45,632 bases of DNA, taken from positions 1 through 45,632 of the forward strand of contig JAADDX010000083.1 of NCBI GenBank assembly GCA_013153685.1. The letters are read 5' to 3'. Positions within the stretch are counted from its first letter, which is position 1. Every line of letters starts with the position of its first letter. Positions 9,241 through 19,091 of the stretch are shown in pieces. The notes below the pieces were generated by a model. That model did not search any database. It had not been told where the DNA came from and saw nothing but the letters and a program-made list of their open reading frames with translations. A program made the position numbers and the translations under genes. The DNA comes from Campylobacterota bacterium (GTDB lineage: Bacteria; Campylobacterota; Campylobacteria; Campylobacterales; JAADDX01).

Positions 9241-9621
9241 TTATCTTTTTGATTTGATAGTATCAGCTATAAACAAGATCACAGATACCATATTCGCAAG
9301 CAATGCTCCACCAGATAAGGAAATAATAGTAGCCGCAGTTGTGACATTAAAATCACTCACACCATACAAAGCAACTCCCCATACCACAGCCGCACTTAAA
9401 AGTTGCAAATCAGCTACCAAACTTGTAGATAATAACACTGCTCCTAGCTGAGTCTTATCACCGAGCTTCAAAGAAGTCGCGATTAAATTGACAATAATTG
9501 CAGCAAACAATTCATATTGGCTATGCTGTTGGATATTGGTCAAATCTCCATAAAAAAATCCAAAATTCAACGTCATAGCCAAAATGAAAAAAAATCCACT
9601 AACGATTTTATACACGTTCAT
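9241..9621 (-). CDS. Small four-TM membrane protein cotranscribed with K+ channel
   Basis: This 126-residue protein has four predicted membrane segments (about 5-25, 35-53, 63-85 and 95-118) and short loops; the last loop before the C-terminus is basic (TIKSKR). I recognise no catalytic motif. It has a good ribosome site (AAGGGG) and its own extended -10 promoter, and the channel gene starts three bases after it. That placement suggests an accessory subunit or partner of the channel, which is inference. It resembles conserved hypothetical proteins of Campylobacterota. Confidence 0.75.
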   Translation of the reverse strand: MNVYKIVSGFFFILAMTLNFGFFYGDLTNIQQHSQYELFAAIIVNLIATSLKLGDKTQLGAVLLSTSLVADLQLLSAAVVWGVALYGVSDFNVTTAATIISLSGGALLANMVSVILFIADTIKSKR

Positions 9622-9649
9622 ATTTACGCCCCTTAATTTGATTTAGAGA

Positions 9650-9658
9650 ATTATATCA
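9650..9658 (-). promoter_or_regulatory. Extended -10 promoter for the membrane protein / K+ channel pair
   Basis: On the minus strand the sequence reads TGATATAAT, about 28 bases before the start at 9621. No good -35 is visible, in keeping with an extended -10 promoter. Confidence 0.5.
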
Positions 9659-9730
9659 CGAAACAATTTCCCCAAATCCAAAAAAATATAAAATTTCAAA
9701 TAATTTTTTACAAAGTGTTACAAATTTTCA

Positions 9731-10375
9731 CTATCGAAAAAGTGCACTCCCTATACGCACCATATTACTACCACACTTAATAGCTAATTCAAAATCATTA
9801 CTCATCCCCATAGAACACACCTTAGCACCATGAGGGCGTAATTGTTCAAAAATCTTATAAGTAAGCTCAAATGATTTGATAATTTCTTTTTGATTATCAG
9901 TATGAGCACCGATAGTCATTACCCCTTGTAGACGGATATTTGGACATTCTTGTAGTATTTGATGATATACATCTACCGCCTCTTGTGCCATAACGCCATG
10001 CTTGCTTACTTCGTTTGCGGAATTAATCTCTAATAGACATCTCATAGGCTTAGTAGTTCTTTTATCGATTGCTTTGGCAAGGTCTACAGAATTGATAGAT
10101 TGTATCATAAAAGGCTCTAGGCTTAATAATTTGTTGATTTTATTTTTTTGTAAATTTCCTATAAAATGCCATTCAATAGGCAAATCACTTAATTGTTGTG
10201 CTTTACTGTACATATCTTGGACTTTGTTCTCACCAAATGCTCTTTGTCCTTGATTGTATAGTTGCTCAATAGCACTCGCATCCACATATTTGCTAACTGC
10301 TATCAATTTTACTATTAGATGTTCATTAACAGACAATCTTGCTTTTTCGATTCTTTGTATAATTTCCTCTAACAT
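9731..10375 (-). CDS. yggS: YggS/PLPBP-family pyridoxal-phosphate-binding protein
   Basis: PLP homeostasis protein of the alanine-racemase-fold group. Visible motifs are LIAVSKYVDASAIEQLYNQGQRAFGENKVQD (PLP-binding Lys in AVSK), EWHFIGNLQKNKI, SMGMSNDFELAIKCGSNMVRIGSALF at the C-terminus. The family buffers pyridoxal phosphate and has no known catalysis. The track starts at a TTG at 10387. GGAGG is only two bases from the ATG at 10378 but five from the ATG at 10375, so I chose 10375, which overlaps the ribF stop by one base (TGATG). It is the last gene of a T2SF-ribF-yggS run. Confidence 0.9.
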   Translation of the reverse strand: MLEEIIQRIEKARLSVNEHLIVKLIAVSKYVDASAIEQLYNQGQRAFGENKVQDMYSKAQQLSDLPIEWHFIGNLQKNKINKLLSLEPFMIQSINSVDLAKAIDKRTTKPMRCLLEINSANEVSKHGVMAQEAVDVYHQILQECPNIRLQGVMTIGAHTDNQKEIIKSFELTYKIFEQLRPHGAKVCSMGMSNDFELAIKCGSNMVRIGSALFR

Positions 10376-11127
10376 CATCTCCTCCAATACTCAATAGCTC
10401 TTTTTTTGTCTGAAATTATAGCTTGTTTTAACTCATTTAAACTATTAAATTTCCTATTTTCTCTTAGAAATTCGAAAAACTCTATTGTTATTGTTTCATT
10501 GTGAGAGCGATATTGCAATATGTGCGTCTCAATAGCAAACTTAGCGTCTGTAGATCTTGTGCCTATGAATGTGATTGATGGTTGATTGTCAGTACGAGTG
10601 ATATACACTCCATCTTTTGGCAAAGTATAATCACACTCAAGCTTAAGATTAATAGTAGGGAGCAATTGTGCACCAAGCCCTTGCCCTACAATCTGCCTAC
10701 CTTTAATGCGATAAGGATGATTTAGAAGCTTATTAGCCATGGTTATATTGGCATCTTTAATAAATTGCCGGATCACATTTGCATGAATACTTATACCATC
10801 TAGCTTAATTTCATCTATTACCTTGACATTGAAAAATTTCCTCAACAATGCTATATCACCTGCTCTATCTTTACCGAATCTAAAATCATACCCAACAACA
10901 ATCAACGAAGGATTATAATTTTTTAGTATATGTACAAACTGCAAAGCCGTGAGGTGTTTAATCTCATCAAGCAGATAAAAATGGCACGGCTTATCGATAT
11001 ATTCGCACATCTCTTTACAAGGAGTGAGGGTTGGGTGCTTTTGGATAATAATCACCTCATCCGAATATTTTAACAACTCTTGGTGAGCCAAATGCACACC
11101 ATCAAATCCCCCAATTGCCAATCTCAT
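10375..11127 (-). CDS. ribF: Bifunctional riboflavin kinase / FAD synthetase
   Basis: The N-terminal FAD synthetase domain has the nucleotidyltransferase motif RLAIGGFDGVHLAHQELL and VVGYDFRFGKDRAGD. The C-terminal riboflavin kinase domain has GRQIVGQGLGAQLLPTINLKL followed by PKDGVYITR. Together they convert riboflavin to FMN and FAD. The protein is about 250 residues, short for the family (often near 310), as is common in Campylobacterota. The track start at 11157 adds ten residues; the ATG at 11127 fits the family N-terminus (MRLAIGGFDGVH) and overlaps the upstream stop as TAATG. Confidence 0.9.
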   Translation of the reverse strand: MRLAIGGFDGVHLAHQELLKYSDEVIIIQKHPTLTPCKEMCEYIDKPCHFYLLDEIKHLTALQFVHILKNYNPSLIVVGYDFRFGKDRAGDIALLRKFFNVKVIDEIKLDGISIHANVIRQFIKDANITMANKLLNHPYRIKGRQIVGQGLGAQLLPTINLKLECDYTLPKDGVYITRTDNQPSITFIGTRSTDAKFAIETHILQYRSHNETITIEFFEFLRENRKFNSLNELKQAIISDKKRAIEYWRR

Positions 11128-12356
11128 TATATTTTTACCGCTGAAGCTAGATTCCACATAGGCAAAAAGATCCCAAGAGCCAAAAGCAACACAAATCCAC
11201 CAATTACCACTACCATAATAGGCTCTATTTTAGCCGATAATCCATCAATTACTCTATCAAACAAACTCTTATAATACCCACTAGCATTCTCCAACATCAC
11301 ATCCAAACTCCCCGATTCTTCACCCGCCATAATCATCTGAAGTGCGATATTATCCAACAATCCGACCTCTTTTAGAGACGTTGAAAAAGCCTTTCCTTTG
11401 GAGATATTTATCTTAACTTGCTCTACTTTTTCTTTTAATACTTCATTTTCTAATATTTCTTGGGCTATATCTAGCGAATCTACAAGTGAAATTCCAGCAG
11501 CCGTTAGCTCTTTTAGCACAAGCAAAAATTTATAAAAAGACGATTGCAAAATAATATCGCTAAAAATAGGCATTTGCAATAATATCTTATCCACTTTATA
11601 GCGGTATTTATAGCTATGATCATAATAATATCTATGCAAGAAAAAAAGCACAACTATTGCAAGCAGTATAAAAATCCCAAATGATTTTAATATACTCTCC
11701 AATCCGAGCAATATCTGAGTTGGCAAAGGTAAATTCGCCCCAAATCTTTTAAATACGGATTCAAATTGCGGCACTACAAAATAGATTAATATCGTAAATG
11801 CAACCGCAAGAGCTGTCATTGTCATCATAGGATAACGCATCGCTTTTTTGAATCTACGTTTATTTTCTTCAATCTCTTCATAAATTTCCGCCAGCGTCTC
11901 CAAGCTCTCACCAAGCCTACCAGTCTTCTCTCCAAGTTTTACCATCGCAATAGCCAAAATCCCTACTTGAGATTTGTATTTCTCAAATGTGCTTGAGAGA
12001 TTAAGCCCACTATCTATCGCGTTTAGAGCATCCTTAAAAAACTCACTAATCAAAGGATCAGCACTATTCTCAGCAATATTTTCTATCGCTTCTTTGATAG
12101 GAATTTGTGCTTGTATAAGAGTAGCTAGTTGCTTAATAGCACTTACAAACTCATCAACATCAAATGACTTTTGAAAAAACGACAAAACCATGTTTTTTAG
12201 CCGTGCAATTTTAATCTCCAATGGAGCATCAATCTCAACTACGCTAATAATCTTACCATCTATAAATCTAAAAATATTTTTGCTATCGCTTAATTCTTTG
12301 ATAACGGTATGTTTTTTACCTTTTGAGATATAGGTAATTTTGTAATATTGTCCCAA
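11127..12356 (-). CDS. Type II secretion/type IV pilus inner-membrane protein (GspF/PilC-like)
   Basis: Two T2SF domains are present, each a cytoplasmic helical bundle followed by membrane segments. Family motifs include LATLIQAQIPIKEAIENIAEN and KLGEKTGRLGESLETLAEIYEEIEENKRRFKKAMRYPMMT in the first copy, and LKELTAAGISLVDSLDIA and MIMAGEESGSLDVMLENASGYY in the second. The C-terminus is hydrophobic. It is the platform protein of a pseudopilus or pilus machine. The prepilin peptidase at 24551 may serve the same machine. The track start at 12473 overlaps the frr promoter and includes a minus-strand -10 box, so I set the start at TTG 12356, six bases after AAGGA; GTG at 12359 is the alternative. 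Confidence 0.85.
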   Translation of the reverse strand: MGQYYKITYISKGKKHTVIKELSDSKNIFRFIDGKIISVVEIDAPLEIKIARLKNMVLSFFQKSFDVDEFVSAIKQLATLIQAQIPIKEAIENIAENSADPLISEFFKDALNAIDSGLNLSSTFEKYKSQVGILAIAMVKLGEKTGRLGESLETLAEIYEEIEENKRRFKKAMRYPMMTMTALAVAFTILIYFVVPQFESVFKRFGANLPLPTQILLGLESILKSFGIFILLAIVVLFFLHRYYYDHSYKYRYKVDKILLQMPIFSDIILQSSFYKFLLVLKELTAAGISLVDSLDIAQEILENEVLKEKVEQVKINISKGKAFSTSLKEVGLLDNIALQMIMAGEESGSLDVMLENASGYYKSLFDRVIDGLSAKIEPIMVVVIGGFVLLLALGIFLPMWNLASAVKI

Positions 12357-12384
12357 CACATATCCTTCAAAAGAGTTTTTTGCA

Positions 12385-12393
12385 ATTATACCA
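12385..12393 (-). promoter_or_regulatory. Extended -10 promoter for the T2SF-ribF-yggS operon
   Basis: The minus strand reads TGGTATAAT about 29 bases before the proposed start at 12356. It lies inside the over-extended track ORF, which supports the shorter gene. Confidence 0.55.
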
Positions 12394-12448
12394 TATTTAA
12401 ATAACGAAATTTCAACGAAACACGTTAAAGGGGTATTTAAACTTTTTA

Positions 12449-12457
12449 TGGTATAAT
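12449..12457 (+). promoter_or_regulatory. Extended -10 promoter for the frr operon
   Basis: TGGTATAAT about 27 bases before the frr start. It is the mirror image of the T2SF promoter 55 bases to the left; both are preceded by TA (TATGGTATAAT). Confidence 0.6.
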
Positions 12458-12483
12458 ACACAAAAATTTTCAAGGAGAATGTG

Positions 12484-13041
12484 ATGTTAAATGAAATCTA
12501 TGAAAATACCAAAAAACACATGGATAAATCTATCGAAGTATTAAAACACGATTTAAATACTCTAAGGACTGGGAAAGTATCGACTGCTATTATTGAAAAT
12601 ATCAAAGTAGATTATTACGGGACACCAACACCTCTAAATCAAGTAGGATCGGTATTAGCAATCGATGCTACAACTATCCAAATCAATCCATGGGAGAAAA
12701 ATTTACTCAAAGATATCGAAAAAGTAATCCAAGAAGCAAATATCGGAGTAAACCCGAACAATGATGGTGATTCAATCAAACTATTTTTCCCTCCTATGAC
12801 AGAAGAAGAGAGAAAAAAACAATCAAAAAAAGCCAAAGAATTCGCTGAAAAAGCAAAAATCGCTATTAGAAACGTAAGAAGAGATAGTAACGACAAGGTA
12901 AAAAAACTACTAAAAGATAAAGAAATTACAGAAGATGAATCTAAAAGTGCACTCGACGAAATCCAAAAAATCACCGACAACTACGTAGCCAAAGTAGATG
13001 AGATAGTTGCTAAAAAAACAGACGAGATTATGAAGGTATAA
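12484..13041 (+). CDS. frr: Ribosome recycling factor
   Basis: This 185-residue protein splits post-termination ribosomes together with EF-G. Family blocks are [30 protein letters not shown] at the start, [33 protein letters not shown], and [33 protein letters not shown]. Length is as expected. The track begins at a GTG at 12481, but AGGAG is six bases from the ATG at 12484, the better start. pyrE follows after one base, and the operon continues to the COG3400 gene. Confidence 0.97.
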   Translation: MLNEIYENTKKHMDKSIEVLKHDLNTLRTGKVSTAIIENIKVDYYGTPTPLNQVGSVLAIDATTIQINPWEKNLLKDIEKVIQEANIGVNPNNDGDSIKLFFPPMTEEERKKQSKKAKEFAEKAKIAIRNVRRDSNDKVKKLLKDKEITEDESKSALDEIQKITDNYVAKVDEIVAKKTDEIMKV

Positions 13042-13042
13042 A

Positions 13043-13651
13043 ATGAATTTAAAAAAAATTTACGAAGAAAACAATGCCCTATTGACAGGGCATTTCAAAT
13101 TAAGTAGCGGAAAGCATAGTCCCAATTATCTCCAAAGTGCAAGAGTCTTAGAAAATCCAAAAGTAGCACAAGAGCTATTATCCGCTTTAGCTAAACAAAT
13201 CCAAGAGTATGGACTAAAAGTCGATGTGGTATGCTCACCAGCAATCGGTGGACTTTTGGCTGGATATGAACTAGCAAGAGCTCTTGGGGTGAGATTTATC
13301 TTTACTGAGAGAGTTAATGGAGTGATGACTTTGCGTAGAGGATTTGAAGTAAGAGAGGGTGAGAGAGTCTTGATTTGCGAAGATATCATCACCACAGGTA
13401 AAAGTGCACTTGAAGCGGCAAAAGAGGTCGAGAAATTTGGTGCTAAAATAGTAGGATTTGCGGCTATTGCAAATAGAGGACTTTGTAAAAGAGTAGGAAG
13501 TGATCTTGAAGCAAAATCGGAGTGTAAATTACCAAGTGACGTACCGTTTTTTGCACTTGATGATTTTATTTTTGAGACATACGAAGCAGATAAATGCCCT
13601 ATGTGTAAAGAAGGTAGCCAAGCTATCAAACCAGGAAGTAGAGGCAATTAA
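13043..13651 (+). CDS. pyrE: Orotate phosphoribosyltransferase
   Basis: This 202-residue enzyme makes OMP from orotate and PRPP in pyrimidine synthesis. It shows [22 protein letters not shown] near residues 14-35, the PRPP-binding motif [17 protein letters not shown] near 109-125, and [34 protein letters not shown]-terminal extension [18 protein letters not shown] has a CxxC pair of unknown role. It is the second gene of the frr operon; pyrH lies further downstream, giving two nucleotide genes in one unit. Confidence 0.95.
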   Translation: MNLKKIYEENNALLTGHFKLSSGKHSPNYLQSARVLENPKVAQELLSALAKQIQEYGLKVDVVCSPAIGGLLAGYELARALGVRFIFTERVNGVMTLRRGFEVREGERVLICEDIITTGKSALEAAKEVEKFGAKIVGFAAIANRGLCKRVGSDLEAKSECKLPSDVPFFALDDFIFETYEADKCPMCKEGSQAIKPGSRGN

Positions 13652-13660
13652 GGATTAATA

Positions 13661-15809
<2,149 letters not shown>

Positions 15810-15818
15810 GGATTTGTA

Positions 15819-17234
15819 TTGAAAAAAGTTTTATTATTAATTCAAGGGAATGAAGCAAAACGCTTCATTCAAAGCATTATCAAAGATTATATAAATGTAG
15901 CGGAGTTTGATATCGTATATCAAAACGACGACGATATCAAAGAGGATTTCAAAGTTGATGGTATTAGCTTTTATAAAATTCCATTTAGTGATTTTACCAA
16001 GTTATCATACTTCAAAGATAAAGATTATTCCAAGGTTATCATCGTAATCAAAAACAAATTTTTCGCACTAAATGCACTAAAAGCTGTAGAGTTTTTTATC
16101 AGCAAAAATATACTCATTGAGCTGGTGAAGTTTTGGGATATCGAAATCCAAAGCAAAAATATCAACGTCATCACAATCCCGAATATTATCAATTCTACAC
16201 TCATTGATCTTTTGCCAAACGTGCCGGTGTTTGCCAGAAATATAGGGCTTGGTAAAGAGGAAATTATGGAAGTAGAGGTGCCAGCAAGTAGTGTGTTTGT
16301 ATATAGGAATGTAGAACTTTTAAACAATGAAAACAAACAAAAATGGCGAATAGTAGCTATTTATAGAAATGATAAATTGATTTTACCCAACAAAATGACT
16401 ACTATTCATCATTACGATAAATTAGTAATCATCGGGCAAGCCAATATCCTCAAAGACGTCTACAAAAGTATCAAAAAAGACGTTGGATTATTTCCAGCCC
16501 CTTATGGAAATAATATCTACTTGCTAATTGATAGAAAAACCATGAATAGATTGCAAGTAAGTAAGCTTCTAAAATCCGCAATTTATTTACATAGAAAATT
16601 AAAATCCAAAAAACTTATCATCAAAATTATCAATCCAAATCTCCATCGATTCAAAAAACTAGACAATATAGAGGGTATTGAGGTATATGTGGATTATCAC
16701 GCTACTGATATGTATGAAGTCATTATGCAAGATATACTCAAATTCAGCATCGGTATGTTTATTATCGATAACAAATTTTATTACAAAAACATAAATTTCC
16801 TCCTCAAACTCAAAAAACCATTTCTCAAAATCGGAGATGAAGAGAGTATCAAAAAATGCACTCAAAGTGCTTTGATTTTGGAAGATAGTGATGCTATTAC
16901 GGAAATATCGCCGTTGGTATTTGATATCTCAAGCCAACTAGAATATAAAATCAAATTTTTAGACATCGATCCAGAAAATGTCAAACTCACCAAAAAAGAT
17001 ATCACCATCTACTACGAAAATATCTCAAAAATGTACTATTACAAAAACGTAGAATTCATAGTCAAAAACAGCAATCCGTATTTTGAGATTCAAAAAATGC
17101 ATAATGTTTGCTTTTTTATGCCATTTAACAACAAAATCCCAAAAAACAAATTACTCTCATACTTGTTACCAAACAACACCAATATCCAACTACTACTTGA
17201 TAAATACAATCAATTCATGATACCGACAAAATGA
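15819..17234 (+). CDS. COG3400-like protein with TrkA-C (RCK-C) domain
   Basis: This 471-residue soluble protein has an N-terminal region with Rossmann-like beta-alpha pattern (KKVLLLIQGNEAKRFIQSII), then a likely TrkA-C domain at about 140-220 (EEIMEVEVPASSVFVYRNVELL through HHYDKLVIIGQ). A second alpha/beta region covers 225-345. No membrane segment is seen. TrkA-C domains bind small ligands, often cyclic nucleotides or ions, so a role in ion homeostasis is plausible but unproved. The start is TTG with AAGGA six bases upstream. Codons 10-18 carry a perfect nine-base hairpin, listed separately. Confidence 0.75.
   Translation: MKKVLLLIQGNEAKRFIQSIIKDYINVAEFDIVYQNDDDIKEDFKVDGISFYKIPFSDFTKLSYFKDKDYSKVIIVIKNKFFALNALKAVEFFISKNILIELVKFWDIEIQSKNINVITIPNIINSTLIDLLPNVPVFARNIGLGKEEIMEVEVPASSVFVYRNVELLNNENKQKWRIVAIYRNDKLILPNKMTTIHHYDKLVIIGQANILKDVYKSIKKDVGLFPAPYGNNIYLLIDRKTMNRLQVSKLLKSAIYLHRKLKSKKLIIKIINPNLHRFKKLDNIEGIEVYVDYHATDMYEVIMQDILKFSIGMFIIDNKFYYKNINFLLKLKKPFLKIGDEESIKKCTQSALILEDSDAITEISPLVFDISSQLEYKIKFLDIDPENVKLTKKDITIYYENISKMYYYKNVEFIVKNSNPYFEIQKMHNVCFFMPFNNKIPKNKLLSYLLPNNTNIQLLLDKYNQFMIPTK
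15848..15870 (+). promoter_or_regulatory. Hairpin at the 5' end of the COG3400-like coding sequence
   Basis: GAATGAAGC and GCTTCATTC pair perfectly over nine bases around loop AAAAC, beginning about 30 bases into the coding sequence. The position suits control of early elongation or mRNA processing between pyrH and this gene; function is inferred. Confidence 0.4.
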
Positions 17235-17236
17235 TA

Positions 17237-17265
17237 TTGATTTTTAAGATGAAATTCATTATAAT
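17237..17265 (+). promoter_or_regulatory. Sigma-70-type promoter of the repeat protein / kinase / MscS operon
   Basis: TTGATT, 17-base spacer, TATAAT. It ends 26 bases before the ATG at 17292, which has a strong AAGGGGAG ribosome site. No other clear promoter lies before 23338, so it likely drives the whole run. Confidence 0.65.
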
Positions 17266-17291
17266 TTGATAGTAGATTTGAAAGGGGAGAT

Positions 17292-19091
17292 ATGCGAAGA
17301 TTATTAATACTTTTAATTAGCTTAAATATTTTATTTGCTTACAAGGTAAAAACACCAAGCGATGTATTTTCATACGCAATGCTCTTGAAAAAAAAGGTAG
17401 AATACCTCAGAGCACAATCACATATCACTTCTCCATTCCCTAAAGTTCCGCCACAACACAACAAATATCCACGACACGTAATCCAAAAGGCACTAGAGAT
17501 TTTAAGCAAAATCAACTTATATAGAATCTCTAAAGGGTATGGAGCTATTTTTATCCCTCCGTATCCGGCACGGGAAATTACGCCAAGTGACGTATACGAG
17601 ATGGTAAAACGACTAGATGCGGAAGTGACGCCATTTATTAAAGATAGACAATTTCTAGAACACTTAACTCTTGTAAAATATCACAACAAAACCCCAAACG
17701 ACGTATATCAGCTATTGTGGTCTATCTCTTTGGCATTTGATAGCTTACTCGGTATTCATGGTTATACACCAACAGACGTATATGCTCTCTCACAAAAACT
17801 AGTAGAGACGGTAAAATTCATCAGAGAGACACAAAATATGTATAACATGCCATCAAAACCCAAAAAAATCCCAAATCTTCACCCAAATCATGCCTTATAC
17901 GCAAGCTATGATTTCCTCAGCAAAGTAAGAACTAGTGAGAAACACTTGTGGATAGATCCTACGGAAGTGCCTAAAAAACCACATAGAGTGATCACACCAA
18001 CAGACGTATATGATTCACTCCAATACAACATTGCAGAATTACAAAGGATCAAATACAGACTCGGTGTGGAGCGATACTTCAAGCTCAAACCGGTAAAAGG
18101 GAGTAAGACTCCAAGTGATGTAGTGCAAAATATCAAATACGCAAGAAGACTAATGCCGATTTTTTCTTTTGATAAGGAATTAATCCAATATCCTATCTCA
18201 TCACTACAAAAAACTCCTAACAACGTATATGCCGTAACAGAGGAAATACTCAAAAAAATCGATATTCTCAAAAACATCAAAGGGATAGCACAAAAAGCCA
18301 AAAATCCTCCATATATAGCGGGACTCAGACCAATCCATGCTTTCCAAAAAGCGATAGAAGCCACCGAAAAAGCGATTAGATTAAAAGTGCAAATGGGATT
18401 TTACCCTTCGGAAGTACCAACAGAACCGCTAAGGGAAATTACACCAAATGAAGTATATGAAATGGTAATTAGGCTAGATGGAATTATTACGATTTTACTA
18501 CACAAAGCCGGATACCACAAAACAGAAGAATACATCTACAAACCAAACAAAGAAATCCCATCATCAAAAACACCAAGCGATGTGTATCATAATTTGTGGT
18601 ATATCTCAAACAACCTAGACGTATTACTCGCAAGCGAATACACACCAAATGAAACATTCGCTATCTCAAATAGAATCAAAATCAAAATTTTATCTTTATT
18701 GCACAAAATGAAAATCAAAAAAAGTGCTATTGATGAGATTTTACACAAAAATATCATCCTAACCGAATCCAAAACACCAAAAGATGTATTTAATCTCACC
18801 CTTAGATTATATCACCAAATCAAACATATCCAAAAAAGAATGAATATGAGTGAGACAAGTATCATCATCCCAAAAGAGAGAATCATTACGCCAAATACCG
18901 TATATAACGCATTGCGAATCATTAATGCTAGTATCAACGAAATCCTTATTTACAAAGATATTGATGAATCTGATATCATATATCCTATGGTATTGCCAAA
19001 AGATAAGACACCAAGTGACGTATACAAAAACGTAACTAAGCTAAGAGAGTTGTTAGGATTATTATATCAAGAGAGTGATTATGAAGATTAA
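17292..19091 (+). CDS. Secreted repeat protein, 16 TPxDVY modules
   Basis: I do not recognise this 599-residue protein. A signal peptide (MRRLLILLISLNILFA, likely cut after residue 16) sends it to the periplasm. The mature part is an array of 16 modules with heads at residues 21, 59, 97, 134, 159, 197, 235, 273, 308, 346, 384, 427, 451, 495, 533 and 573. The usual step is 38 residues, with short steps of 24-25 after modules 4 and 12. Consensus is [KIY]TPxDVYxxxxxLxxxLxxL, a capped helix, then a Pro-rich linker; modules 2, 6 and 10 vary (YPRHV, HPNHA, RPIHA). There is no cysteine and no lipobox. It overlaps the kinase by 11 bases and may be its ligand-binding partner; this is inference. Confidence 0.8.
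   Translation: MRRLLILLISLNILFAYKVKTPSDVFSYAMLLKKKVEYLRAQSHITSPFPKVPPQHNKYPRHVIQKALEILSKINLYRISKGYGAIFIPPYPAREITPSDVYEMVKRLDAEVTPFIKDRQFLEHLTLVKYHNKTPNDVYQLLWSISLAFDSLLGIHGYTPTDVYALSQKLVETVKFIRETQNMYNMPSKPKKIPNLHPNHALYASYDFLSKVRTSEKHLWIDPTEVPKKPHRVITPTDVYDSLQYNIAELQRIKYRLGVERYFKLKPVKGSKTPSDVVQNIKYARRLMPIFSFDKELIQYPISSLQKTPNNVYAVTEEILKKIDILKNIKGIAQKAKNPPYIAGLRPIHAFQKAIEATEKAIRLKVQMGFYPSEVPTEPLREITPNEVYEMVIRLDGIITILLHKAGYHKTEEYIYKPNKEIPSSKTPSDVYHNLWYISNNLDVLLASEYTPNETFAISNRIKIKILSLLHKMKIKKSAIDEILHKNIILTESKTPKDVFNLTLRLYHQIKHIQKRMNMSETSIIIPKERIITPNTVYNALRIINASINEILIYKDIDESDIIYPMVLPKDKTPSDVYKNVTKLRELLGLLYQESDYED
17349..19070 (+). repeat. Coding tandem repeat, 16 modules with 8-module duplication
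   Basis: Modules 3-4-5 (ITPSDVYEMVKRLD, KTPNDVYQLLWSIS, YTPTDVYALSQKL) match modules 11-12-13 (ITPNEVYEMVIRLD, KTPSDVYHNLWYIS, YTPNETFAISNRI) in order and spacing, 287 residues apart. Module 2 likewise matches module 10. DNA identity is mostly eroded, but the 19-mer ACACCAACAGACGTATATG recurs near 17766 and 17994. Confidence 0.8.

Noticed and set aside
12639-13647. Minus-strand ORFs of 113 and 173 residues under frr and pyrE
   Set aside because: Ser/Leu-rich shadows of well-recognised plus-strand genes, with no family resemblance or ribosome site.
17349-19070. Possible CRISPR-like or DNA-level repeat array
   Set aside because: The periodicity is in the protein; DNA copies are diverged, unit lengths vary in multiples of three, and the reading frame is open throughout.
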